Shown here in pieces: positions 1 to 5,500 of a stretch of 5,845 nucleotides of DNA. Both the position numbers and the translations under genes were made by a program. Numbering within the stretch: the first letter of the stretch is position 1; each line of letters opens with the position of its first letter. The DNA is from Candidatus Aerophobota bacterium (lineage in GTDB: Bacteria > Aerophobota > Aerophobia > Aerophobales > B3-G15): NCBI GenBank assembly GCA_030607715.1, contig JAUWJM010000106.1, forward strand, positions 1-5,845. The letters are read 5' to 3'. The notes beneath the pieces were generated by a model. The model had not been told where the DNA came from and did no database searches. It worked only from the letters and a program-made list of their open reading frames with translations.

Positions 1-987
1 TCTCTCTTACACGCATCTGTCAATGCAGCTGGTGCTGGCGTCGGAGATGAGATAATTTGCGATCCTATTGTACAGTTTGGTGCTATTGCCTGTATGTATA
101 ACAATGTCTATCCAGTATTTGCTGATGTAGAGCCGGACACCTATTTGATGGATCCAAAATCAGTAAAAAAGAGAATTACACCCCGAACCAAAGCAATTAT
201 TGTTACTCATTTATGGGGCTATCCAGCAAAAGTTGATGAATTGTCTCATATCGCTAAGGAACACAATCTTATCCTAATTGAAGACAGTTGTCATGCTCAG
301 CTTGCTAAATTCAAGGGTAAATATGTAGGAACCTGGGGGGATATTGGAATATTCAGTTTCAATCATAGCAAGCAGATGTCCACCGGTGATGGAGGGGCGG
401 CGATCTGCAATGATGACATCCTGGAGCGAAAAGTTCGGTCTTTTTTAATATTTGGCGAAAGTCCACCAGAATTAGCCTGGAATTATAGGATGAATGAGAC
501 AACCGCAGCAGTTGCTTCGGCTGAATTGGAACGACTTCCTAAATACATCGAGGTTTATAATCGAAATTTTACTATCTATGATGAAGCCATTGGTGATTGC
601 CCCTGGTTAATCAAACGCTATGCTACACCTGGCTCAGAACCAGTTGGTTACTTCTATAGTCGAATCTTTCAAGGAAATAAAGTTGGTATTGATTACGATG
701 ATTTTAAGGAAATCGCTGCAGAAGTGGGAGCTAATATGGAGTTTGGTTTTACCCAAATTCCTGTCTACCGCTACAAGATTTTCTGTAAACCCTTGGCCTA
801 TGGCAACAAGGGGTGCCCATTTAAGTGTCCTTACTATAAAGGAAATTTTAAGTATAAAGATGGGCTATGTCCAAACACAGAAGAGCTGCTCCCTCGTCTT
901 GTTTATACAACTATTACTATCAACAATGAAGCGAGCCAGCGAAATGCAAAACTCTGGCGTAAGGTAATTGATAAAGTAGCCAGATGA
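1..987 (+). CDS. DegT/DnrJ/EryC1/StrS-family PLP-dependent aminotransferase, 5' end outside window
   Basis: The reading frame is open from the first base, so this is a 3' partial gene of 328 visible codons. The ATG at 94 is an internal methionine, because family-like sequence (SLLHASVNAAGAGVGDEI) precedes it. Seen: 'GVGDEII', then 'FADVEPDTY', 'ITPRTKAIIVTHLWG', the cofactor-contacting aspartate in 'IEDSCHA' (fragment residue about 95), and the Schiff-base lysine in 'FNHSKQMSTGDGG' (about 124). 'WNYRMNE' is a conserved substrate-pocket motif. Family knowledge: cytoplasmic aminotransferases that usually convert keto-sugars to amino-sugars for cell-surface glycans or secondary metabolites; some act on cyclitols or are dehydratases. 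Roughly 50-60 N-terminal residues appear to be missing relative to the usual 370-400. The C-terminal part carries a 'CPFKCPYY...GLCP' cysteine group. A 47-nt gap with a strong SD leads to the deacetylase, compatible with one transcript. The exact substrate cannot be read from the sequence. Confidence 0.93.
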   Translation, partial: SLLHASVNAAGAGVGDEIICDPIVQFGAIACMYNNVYPVFADVEPDTYLMDPKSVKKRITPRTKAIIVTHLWGYPAKVDELSHIAKEHNLILIEDSCHAQLAKFKGKYVGTWGDIGIFSFNHSKQMSTGDGGAAICNDDILERKVRSFLIFGESPPELAWNYRMNETTAAVASAELERLPKYIEVYNRNFTIYDEAIGDCPWLIKRYATPGSEPVGYFYSRIFQGNKVGIDYDDFKEIAAEVGANMEFGFTQIPVYRYKIFCKPLAYGNKGCPFKCPYYKGNFKYKDGLCPNTEELLPRLVYTTITINNEASQRNAKLWRKVIDKVAR

Positions 988-1021
988 AAAAAACTAATTG
1001 GTAGAGCAATGAAACATAAAT

Positions 1022-1028
1022 AAGGAGG
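1022..1028 (+). promoter_or_regulatory. Strong ribosome binding site of the deacetylase gene
   Basis: AAGGAGG lies 6 nt before the ATG at 1035. It is a near-perfect Shine-Dalgarno sequence and fixes the deacetylase start. It is the best ribosome binding site in the window. Confidence 0.85.
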
Positions 1029-1034
1029 AAAAAA

Positions 1035-1895
1035 ATGAGTGTTGAGCTTTGTTGGACAGTGGATGATCCTGCCTTGCGAACCTACTCCACAATAGATGAA
1101 TTTAAGCAACTACTTAATTTTTTAAAAGATAATTCAGTACCAGCTACATTTTTTGTTCCCCCTTATGGTGATGGAATACCTTTAGCCAAAAAACCAGAAT
1201 GGATTAGGGCTCTAAAGATAGCTATTGATGATGGGCATGAAATTCAACTTCATGGATACGAACACACTGCTTTTGAGTTTGGATATCCCCCTTCCTTTAT
1301 ATTAGCTTATGAACATAAGGTCGCTCAAGAAATTAGAGATAAAAAAGGGAAGATAGAGAAACAGTTAGCGCTAAAAAAAATTGAGGAGAGACTACAAAGA
1401 GGAATTGAAATGTTTGAAAAAACAATGGGTTTTGTACCCACTGGATTCCGATCTCCCTACCTATCCATGCACAAGAACACTATCAAAGCCTTAAAAAATT
1501 TTGGTTTTAAGTATGACTCTTCTTTTGTTGTAAATCCTAAAGGATGGAGATATATAGCTAAGGATTACTCTACCGATGTAAAATGGCAAAGTGATGTTCC
1601 TCCAAGAGCTTACAGGTTAAAATCAGGTATTTTAGAAATACCCATTATTTCAGAGTATACATGGTATTTAAAGAAAAAGGATTTTTCACGGCAATTAGAA
1701 TTAGCATTAGAGGATTTTAAAAAAGTAAAGGGACTTAACGGTGTTTTTACAACTCTTTCCCATGTTGCTCCAATGACAGGTGAGTTTTCAATTGGACTTA
1801 AGGTATATGAAAGGCTTATAAATTTTGCCCGAGAACAAGGTGATGTCCAATTTTGCACTTTGAGTGAAGTAATAAAGAAGCGAAGTAAAAAATGA
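1035..1895 (+). CDS. Polysaccharide deacetylase family protein (NodB homology / CE4)
   Basis: This complete 286-residue protein has no signal peptide, so it is probably cytoplasmic. The CE4 motifs are in order. Motif 1 is 'TVDDP' (residues 8-12, a variant of TFDDG, with D10 as likely base and D11 as metal ligand). Motif 2 is 'HGYEH' (H73 and H77, the other metal ligands). Motif 3 is 'FRSPY' (138-142). 'YDSS' is at 160-163 and a C-terminal 'LSH' histidine is at H243. Family knowledge: these are metal-dependent N- or O-deacetylases acting on acetylated sugars; the short cytoplasmic type with DDP can also include non-polysaccharide amidohydrolases. A Lys/Glu-rich, probably helical insert (about 94-125) separates motifs 2 and 3. 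The ATG at 1035 is set by the SD at 1022-1028. The stop codon overlaps the next start (ATGA, 1892-1895), which suggests translational coupling to the permease that once followed. The substrate is unknown. Confidence 0.92.
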   Translation: MSVELCWTVDDPALRTYSTIDEFKQLLNFLKDNSVPATFFVPPYGDGIPLAKKPEWIRALKIAIDDGHEIQLHGYEHTAFEFGYPPSFILAYEHKVAQEIRDKKGKIEKQLALKKIEERLQRGIEMFEKTMGFVPTGFRSPYLSMHKNTIKALKNFGFKYDSSFVVNPKGWRYIAKDYSTDVKWQSDVPPRAYRLKSGILEIPIISEYTWYLKKKDFSRQLELALEDFKKVKGLNGVFTTLSHVAPMTGEFSIGLKVYERLINFAREQGDVQFCTLSEVIKKRSKK

Positions 1896-2304
1896 ATAAT
1901 TCTTTAAAAGAAGCAATACGGGGATATATTTTTTATCCCCTTTTTTGGTAGGTTTGACAGTATTTATGTTGGGGCCAATAATTGCCAGTTTAGGATTGAG
2001 CTTTTTTAATTGGAATTTAATTTCCTCTCCTAAATTTACAGGTTTAAGAAACTATCAAACACTAAAAGGAGATTACTTATTTTGGAAAAGTTTATGGAAT
2101 ACATTTTATTTCACTTTGGGTTGGACGTCTTCAATCTTAGTGCCTGCCTTTGTATTTGCTGTAATCCTAAATCATAAATTAAGAGGGATAACTATATTTC
2201 GAGCCATTATCTTCCTACCGGTTATTTGTCCGGTTGTCGGTATGGCGCTCGTATGGGGTTGAATGTATCATCCTCAATTAGGTTTAAATGAAAAGTTTCG
2301 ATAA
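1892..2304 (+). pseudogene. Broken sugar ABC transporter permease (MalF/UgpA-like, CUT1), N-terminal half only
   Basis: The original start is the ATG at 1892, overlapping the deacetylase stop. It reads MNNSLKEAIRGYIFYPLF and then hits TAG at 1949. One frame back, family sequence resumes at once (from 1945: VGLTVFMLGPIIASLGLSFF), so one base is missing in the T run at 1941-1946. The second part continues through 'FTGLRNYQTL' and a membrane-helix-rich stretch ending 'LPVICPVVGMALVWG'. It then meets TGA at 2260-2262 where relatives have Trp, continues 'MYHPQLGLNEKF', and stops at TAA 2302-2304. About 137 codons remain of the usual 290-310. The EAA loop that contacts the ATPase and the C-terminal helices are absent, so no working permease can be made. 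Family knowledge: an inner-membrane subunit importing sugars or glycerol phosphates. The partner permease, ATPase and sugar-binding protein are not in the window. Confidence 0.88.
1954..1982 (+). promoter_or_regulatory. Possible sigma-70-type promoter inside the permease remnant
   Basis: TTGACA (1954-1959), a 17-nt spacer and AATAAT (1977-1982) match the consensus at 6/6 and 5/6 positions. Transcription would start near 1989 and run into the oxidoreductase gene at 2347. The match lies in former coding sequence of an AT-rich genome, so chance is a serious alternative. Confidence 0.3.
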
Positions 2305-2309
2305 TTTTT

Positions 2310-2322
2310 AGCTGCCTCAGCT
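2310..2322 (+). repeat. Small hairpin AGCTG-CCT-CAGCT
   Basis: A perfect 5-bp inverted repeat with a 3-nt loop sits just after the last stop of the permease remnant and about 15 nt before the ribosome binding site of the oxidoreductase gene. No T tract follows, so it is not a terminator by sequence. It may be structural or accidental. Confidence 0.3.
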
Positions 2323-2346
2323 CAGGAAAAAAATAAAGAGGAGATT

Positions 2347-3363
2347 ATGCTTAAGGTAGGAATTGTAGGAGCAGGGTTTATGGGAGGAATGCATGCTGAA
2401 TGTTACAATAACCTTTCCAATGCAAAACTGGAAGCTATAGCAGATATAGATCTTGCTAAAGCTGAAAATTTAGCAAAAAAACACGGAGCCAAAGCTTATC
2501 AGAGAGCTGAGGAGCTTTTTAAAGAGAAAGACATAGGAATAGTGGATATCTGTCTTCCCACATTTTTGCACAAGGAATTTGCATTTAAGGCTGCTGAAGC
2601 CGGGAAAAATGTCCTTTGTGAGAAGCCCATTGCTTTAACTGTGGAGGATGCCGATGAGATGATTGATGCGGCAAATAAAGCTGGAGTAAAGTTTATGATA
2701 GCTCAGGTTCTTCGTTTCTGGCCCGAGTATGTTAAATTAAAGGATATTTTTGATAAAAAGGAACTTGGAGATCTACTCTCTATTACCTGCACCAGGCTTA
2801 GCATGACACCTAATTGGGCCTGGGGTAATTGGCTCACTGATTCTAAAAGAAGTGGCGGTGCTCTGATAGATTTTCATATTCACGACACTGACTTTCTTTT
2901 GCATCTCATAGGTAAGCCACTTGAAATTTTCTCTCGGATGCCAAGAACTCCCCTGGAATACAGACATGTGTTTACTACTTATACTTTCCCCGAGGGAATA
3001 GCAGCTTTTGCTGAAGGGGGATGGGATATGCCTGATAATTTTCCTCTTACTATGAGTTTTACTGCCAATTTTGAGAGAGGGACGGTTGAGTTTAATTCCC
3101 GATATGAGAAAAGCCTGGCCATTTACAAACCTGGGAAGGAAGTAGAGTATCCTGAGGTGAAAGTTGAGCTTCAAGCTTCCGCAGAAACAGGAGGGAATAT
3201 TTCTGAGTTAGGAGGATACTTCTCAGAGATAAAGTACTTTGTTGACTGTGTGGAAGATGACAAAATGCCAACCTTAGCCACAGGTAAGTCTGCCAGAGAT
3301 TCCCTGAAGGTTATTTTAGTAGAGCTTGAATCCATTAAAAGTGGTAGATTAATCAAACTTTGA
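2347..3363 (+). CDS. Gfo/Idh/MocA-family NAD(P)-dependent oxidoreductase
   Basis: This complete 338-residue protein has the length expected for the family. The N-terminal Rossmann fold shows 'GIVGAGFMG' (residues 5-13, the GxGxxG dinucleotide loop). 'CEKPIALT' holds the catalytic EKP motif (E92-K93-P94). The C-terminal substrate domain contains 'GGALIDFHIHDTD' (170-182), with D175 and H179 in the usual catalytic positions. Family knowledge: these are cytoplasmic sugar, inositol or sugar-acid dehydrogenases, or related enzymes that oxidise and reduce a sugar ring. A GAGGAG-like SD (2338-2343) is only 3 nt from the ATG, which is closer than usual, but no better in-frame start is seen. It follows the dead sugar permease and so probably belonged to the same carbohydrate operon. 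It ends in TGA, with TAA a few codons later in frame. The specific substrate cannot be assigned. Confidence 0.94.
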   Translation: MLKVGIVGAGFMGGMHAECYNNLSNAKLEAIADIDLAKAENLAKKHGAKAYQRAEELFKEKDIGIVDICLPTFLHKEFAFKAAEAGKNVLCEKPIALTVEDADEMIDAANKAGVKFMIAQVLRFWPEYVKLKDIFDKKELGDLLSITCTRLSMTPNWAWGNWLTDSKRSGGALIDFHIHDTDFLLHLIGKPLEIFSRMPRTPLEYRHVFTTYTFPEGIAAFAEGGWDMPDNFPLTMSFTANFERGTVEFNSRYEKSLAIYKPGKEVEYPEVKVELQASAETGGNISELGGYFSEIKYFVDCVEDDKMPTLATGKSARDSLKVILVELESIKSGRLIKL

Positions 3364-3434
3364 CCCCTTTTAATTTTAAGTGATAGATAAGATTTCCTAA
3401 AAAGTAAGGCTTAAGGAGCTTTGGGTATCTATAA

Positions 3435-3454
3435 TGGACCCCAAAAATTGGACA
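3435..3454 (+). repeat. IS3-type left inverted repeat (IRL)
   Basis: The 20-bp end begins TGGACCCC and finishes TTGGACA. It matches the reverse complement of 4170-4189 at 14 of 20 positions, with the outer 7 and inner 5 bases identical. Its inner end doubles as the -35 box of the transposase promoter. Confidence 0.85.
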
Positions 3455-3477
3455 GTATGCTAAGTTACAGATAGAAT
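3449..3477 (+). promoter_or_regulatory. Transposase promoter overlapping the IS left end
   Basis: TGGACA (3449-3454), a spacer of exactly 17 nt, and TAGAAT (3472-3477) match the -35 and -10 consensus at 5/6 each. The predicted start near 3484 lies just before the AGAGG ribosome binding site (3485-3489) and the ATG at 3496. This gives a very short leader that excludes the left arm of the masking repeat. Position and spacing fit a native transposase promoter. Confidence 0.55.
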
Positions 3478-3495
3478 TAAAAATAGAGGTCCATT

Positions 3496-4169
3496 ATGCA
3501 AAATATAAGGAAAAATATCCACCAACTTTCAAGGCAAAAGTAGCTCTGGAAGCTATTAGAGGAGAAAAGACTTCAGCTGAATTAGCCAGTGAGTATAAAG
3601 TTCATCCCGGTCACAAAATATACCCTTATTTGCTTAAGAATCTTAAAATAAACAGGGTCAACCAAGTCTGGGGTACTGATATCACTTACATCAGATTAAA
3701 ACACGGCTGGCTCTATTTAGTAGCCATAATGGACTGAATGAGTCGCTATGTCCTATCCTGGGAGCTGTCTATTGACTTGGATGTTAGTTTTTGTATAATG
3801 GCTTTAGAAAGAGCACTTACGATTGGTACTCCTGAAATCTTTAATTCTGATCAGGGTTCCCAATTCACCAGTTTAGCCTTCATTGAGCAGTTAAAACAAA
3901 AGAATATCCAAATCAGTATGGACGGCAGAGGAAAGCCTGCGGATAACATTTTTACTGAAAGGCTCTGGCGATCGTTAAAGTATAAAGAAGTTTACATCAA
4001 AGATTATCAGAATGTTCCTGAAGCAAAACAGGATATCGGTGGCTATATGGCCTTTTACAACCAAGAAAGACTACATCAGTCTCTTGATTACAAAACACCG
4101 ACTGAGGTATACTTTGATAACGACAATCAAAAAATAAGACTTAGCTGTAACTTAAATATGGCAAATTAG
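3496..4169 (+). pseudogene. IS3-family transposase remnant: orfA start fused in frame to orfB catalytic domain
   Basis: An ATG at 3496 follows AGAGG, but its frame ends at TAG after 15 codons. The neighbouring frame (from about 3507) carries orfA-type helix-turn-helix sequence '[20 protein letters not shown]', so an indel lies within the first few codons. At about 3606-3612 the sequence jumps in frame from orfA ('SEYKVHP') to orfB ('[11 protein letters not shown]'). The DDE domain follows: first Asp in 'WGTDITYI' (3678), second in 'NSDQGSQFTS', and Glu in 'NIFTERLWRSLKYKEVY' 35 residues later. An in-frame TGA (3735-3737) stands where relatives have Trp in the AIMDW-SRYVLSW block. The part after it is an open 143-codon stretch from the ATG at 3738 to TAG. 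The triad is complete in sequence, but the first Asp lies upstream of the TGA, so no single uninterrupted product contains all three residues. Transposition on its own is unlikely. Confidence 0.87.
3772..3799 (+). promoter_or_regulatory. Near-consensus sigma-70 promoter inside the transposase, pointing at the UroD-like gene
   Basis: TTGACT (3772-3777), a 16-nt spacer and TATAAT (3794-3799) match the consensus at 5/6 and 6/6. Transcription would start near 3806, cross the right end of the IS and reach the gene at 4291. It lies in former coding sequence, so it may be accidental, but it is the best promoter match I found in the window. Confidence 0.4.
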
Positions 4170-4189
4170 TGTCCGACCAATAGGGTCCA
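4170..4189 (-). repeat. IS3-type right inverted repeat (IRR)
   Basis: TGTCC...GGGTCCA begins directly after the transposase TAG and is the partner of the left repeat at 3435-3454 (14 of 20 identical in inverted orientation). It marks the right boundary of the element. Confidence 0.83.
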
Positions 4190-4201
4190 TCTTAGAAAAA
4201 A

Positions 4202-4216
4202 AAGAAGAACCTTCTT
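4202..4216 (-). terminator. Weak hairpin next to an A/T run, possible minus-strand terminator
   Basis: AAGAAG (4202-4207) and CTTCTT (4211-4216) form a perfect 6-bp stem with a 3-nt loop. The A run at 4195-4203 would give a U tract for transcription on the minus strand. The stem has only two G-C pairs and there is no minus-strand gene nearby, so its role is doubtful. Confidence 0.2.
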
Positions 4217-4251
4217 AGAGAGAAAATGTCGGAAGATTAATTTCTCTTTTT
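4217..4251 (+). terminator. Possible intrinsic terminator between the IS and the UroD-like gene
   Basis: AGAGAGAAA (4217-4225) can pair with TTTCTCTTT (4241-4249) over 9 pairs including one G-T, with a 15-nt loop. It is followed by only a short T stretch. The low-GC stem and long loop make it weak. If it works, it would limit read-through from the IS promoters into the next gene. Confidence 0.22.
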
Positions 4252-4290
4252 AAGAGGAAAACTTTACGAATAGGAAAGTGAAGTGTACAG

Positions 4291-5322
4291 ATGAAGACTC
4301 TTACTTCGTTAGAGAGAGTTGTATCAGCTTTAAATCTGAAAAAGCCTGATAGAGTCCCCGTAGTACCAGAGCTACTCCAGCATGTGATGAAACTAGTCAA
4401 TGTTAGGCAGGATTTATTTTCTACAAATGCATCTGTTTTAGCAAAAACTTTGCTTCTTTCTTGGGATAATTATCGTTACGATGGAGTATATGTTTCCTCA
4501 GATAATTGGATTTTGGCTGAGGCTATGGGAGTTAAGCTTGATTTTCCCAAAAATGGTTATCCAGAAGGAAAAGAAGACTATTTACTTAAGAGCTTGAAAG
4601 AATTAGATAAACTATTCATTCCCGACCCGTATAGAGATGCTCGTATGCCTCTTATTTTAAAAGCTACCCAAATTGTAAAGGCAGAGATTGGAAAACGTTA
4701 CTTTATTGAGACATGTATTGATTCGGGTCCTTTCCAATTAGCTACCACCTTAAGGGGAGTTAATAATTTCATGGTGGACCTTTACACTGACGAAAATAAG
4801 GTCTTTGATTTATTAGAATTATGCACAGATATTATTATTGGGTTTGGTAAAGCAGCGGCAAAAAGTGGTGCACATGCAGTACAGTTTGGTGAAGCTCCTG
4901 CAAGTTCGAGTGTTATTAGTCCAGAATTTTATGAAAAATTCGCTCTTCCCTTTGAACAAAGAGCTTTTGAGGAAATATCAAAAGAGGGTGTCTTTACTAT
5001 TTTGCATATTTGTGGAGATACCACTCCTATTATAGTAAAAATGGCTGAAAGTGGAGCTGATTGCTTAGAAATAGACTCTCAAGTTAATCTTGGAAAAGCT
5101 AAGAGACTTATCGGGGATAAAGTTTGTTTGAAGGGGAATATTTCAACCTCTTTTATGTTAGCAAGCGATCCTCAGGGAGTATACAAAGAGAGTATAGAAT
5201 GTATTAGAGCTACTGAAGGAGAAGGTTTCATATTAAGTGGAGGATGTGAAATACCTCGTGATACTCCTCCTGAGAATATAAAAGCAATGATTAAAGCAAG
5301 TCGGGAATATAAAGAAGACTAA
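4291..5322 (+). CDS. Uroporphyrinogen decarboxylase-family protein, MtaA/CmuA-like methyltransferase type
   Basis: This complete 343-residue protein opens with 'SLERVVSALNLKKPDRVPVVPE', the family's N-terminal signature. It carries 'ILHICGDTTP' (H239, C241) and 'LSGGCEIPRDTPPENI' (C319). The His-X-Cys plus distal Cys pattern is the zinc, thiol-activating site of MtaA-type methylcobamide methyltransferases. The arginine-rich N-terminal loop typical of heme-pathway HemE is not seen. Family knowledge: cytoplasmic TIM-barrel enzymes that move methyl groups between a corrinoid protein and a thiol, often in O- or N-demethylation. No corrinoid protein or substrate-specific methyltransferase is visible nearby. 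The next in-frame stop upstream (TGA 4279) leaves the ATG at 4291 as the only ATG/GTG/TTG start. Its SD is poor: AGGA at 4272-4275 is about 15 nt away. The methyl donor and acceptor are unknown. Confidence 0.9.
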   Translation: MKTLTSLERVVSALNLKKPDRVPVVPELLQHVMKLVNVRQDLFSTNASVLAKTLLLSWDNYRYDGVYVSSDNWILAEAMGVKLDFPKNGYPEGKEDYLLKSLKELDKLFIPDPYRDARMPLILKATQIVKAEIGKRYFIETCIDSGPFQLATTLRGVNNFMVDLYTDENKVFDLLELCTDIIIGFGKAAAKSGAHAVQFGEAPASSSVISPEFYEKFALPFEQRAFEEISKEGVFTILHICGDTTPIIVKMAESGADCLEIDSQVNLGKAKRLIGDKVCLKGNISTSFMLASDPQGVYKESIECIRATEGEGFILSGGCEIPRDTPPENIKAMIKASREYKED

Positions 5323-5331
5323 ATAATTAAA

Positions 5332-5500
5332 TGTAGCGAGTGTCACCGTAAAGTGAAAATGTTACCTTAGCCAAAGAAGCATAGGTAGAGTCTTAGAAGA
5401 AAGAGGCTTTAAAAAGCGAGCTGAAACAAACTTTTCTCATGCTCAGCTGGAATTTAATCTTGTTCAGGAAAAACAGAATAGGCAGATAGAGCTAAACTTT
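5332..5500 (+). other. Unidentified segment, possible mobile-element end joined to the next gene
   Basis: No complete gene is seen after the UroD-like stop. The segment starts with TGTAGCGAGTGTCACC and then repeats related short words (GTCACC, AAAGTGAAAA, GTTACC). This resembles the TG-starting, repeat-bearing ends of some IS21-type elements, but I cannot confirm it. From 5357 one frame stays open to the window end. Up to about 5500 it encodes a charged peptide ('IGRVLEERGFKKRAETNF', 'HAQLEFNLVQEKQNRQIELN') that I do not recognise. It does not fit the substrate-binding family that follows in the same frame. No start codon with a ribosome binding site is evident. Confidence 0.35.

Larger units (their letters stand above)
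3431..3497 (+). promoter_or_regulatory. Long-range inverted repeat that could mask the transposase start in read-through RNA
   Basis: ATAATGGACC (3431-3440) is perfectly complementary to GGTCCATTAT (3488-3497). The left arm spans the outer tip of the IS left end plus 4 flanking bases. The right arm covers part of the AGAGG ribosome binding site (3485-3489) and two bases of the ATG at 3496. RNA that begins outside the element could fold and hide the start. RNA from the internal promoter would lack the left arm. Insertion sequences such as IS10 are known to use this kind of protection; for this element it is inference. Confidence 0.45.
3435..4189 (+). mobile_element. IS3-family insertion sequence, internally deleted derivative (755 bp)
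   Basis: The element is bounded by 20-bp imperfect inverted repeats (14/20 identical) that begin TGGACCC and end in GGACA, the TG...CA ends expected for IS3 relatives. It contains a fused remnant of orfA and orfB with a DDE catalytic domain. Full IS3-type elements are about 1.2-1.3 kb, so about 0.5 kb is missing, covering the end of orfA and the start of orfB. No direct target duplication is visible: the bases before the left end (..ATAA) and after the right end (TCTT..) do not match. That means either an old insertion with decayed flanks or a rearrangement. It sits between the oxidoreductase and the UroD-like gene without interrupting a recognisable gene. Confidence 0.88.

Noticed and set aside
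94..987. Aminotransferase starting at ATG 94
   Set aside because: The same frame is open and family-like from base 1, and no Shine-Dalgarno sequence precedes 94.
1940..1951. Programmed -1 frameshift making a functional permease
   Set aside because: The T run allows slippage, but the downstream TGA at 2260 and the absence of the C-terminal half and EAA loop mean no working product would result.
2773..3174. Minus-strand open frame of 133 codons opposite the oxidoreductase
   Set aside because: It lies fully inside an intact, well-conserved gene, has no recognisable motifs and no start signals, so it is a shadow frame.
1035..3363. General UGA-to-Trp genetic code in this organism
   Set aside because: TGG is used often in all intact genes, three intact genes end naturally at TGA (one in an ATGA overlap with the next start), and the only internal TGAs are in genes with other disabling lesions.
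3360..3393. Promoter beginning TTGACC at the end of the oxidoreductase gene
   Set aside because: No good -10 box is found at 16-18 nt; the best TA-rich hexamers match poorly or are too far away.
3394..3425. Terminator after the oxidoreductase gene (AAGGC/GCTTT pairing)
   Set aside because: The stem is five weak pairs with a wobble and no T tract follows.
3735..3737. Selenocysteine codon in the transposase
   Set aside because: Relatives have Trp, not Cys or Sec, at this place, and I see no convincing stem-loop directly after it.
3738..4169. Stand-alone 143-residue transposase gene starting at ATG 3738
   Set aside because: There is no ribosome binding site, and the frame before the TGA encodes contiguous family sequence including the first catalytic Asp, so this is the tail of a broken gene.
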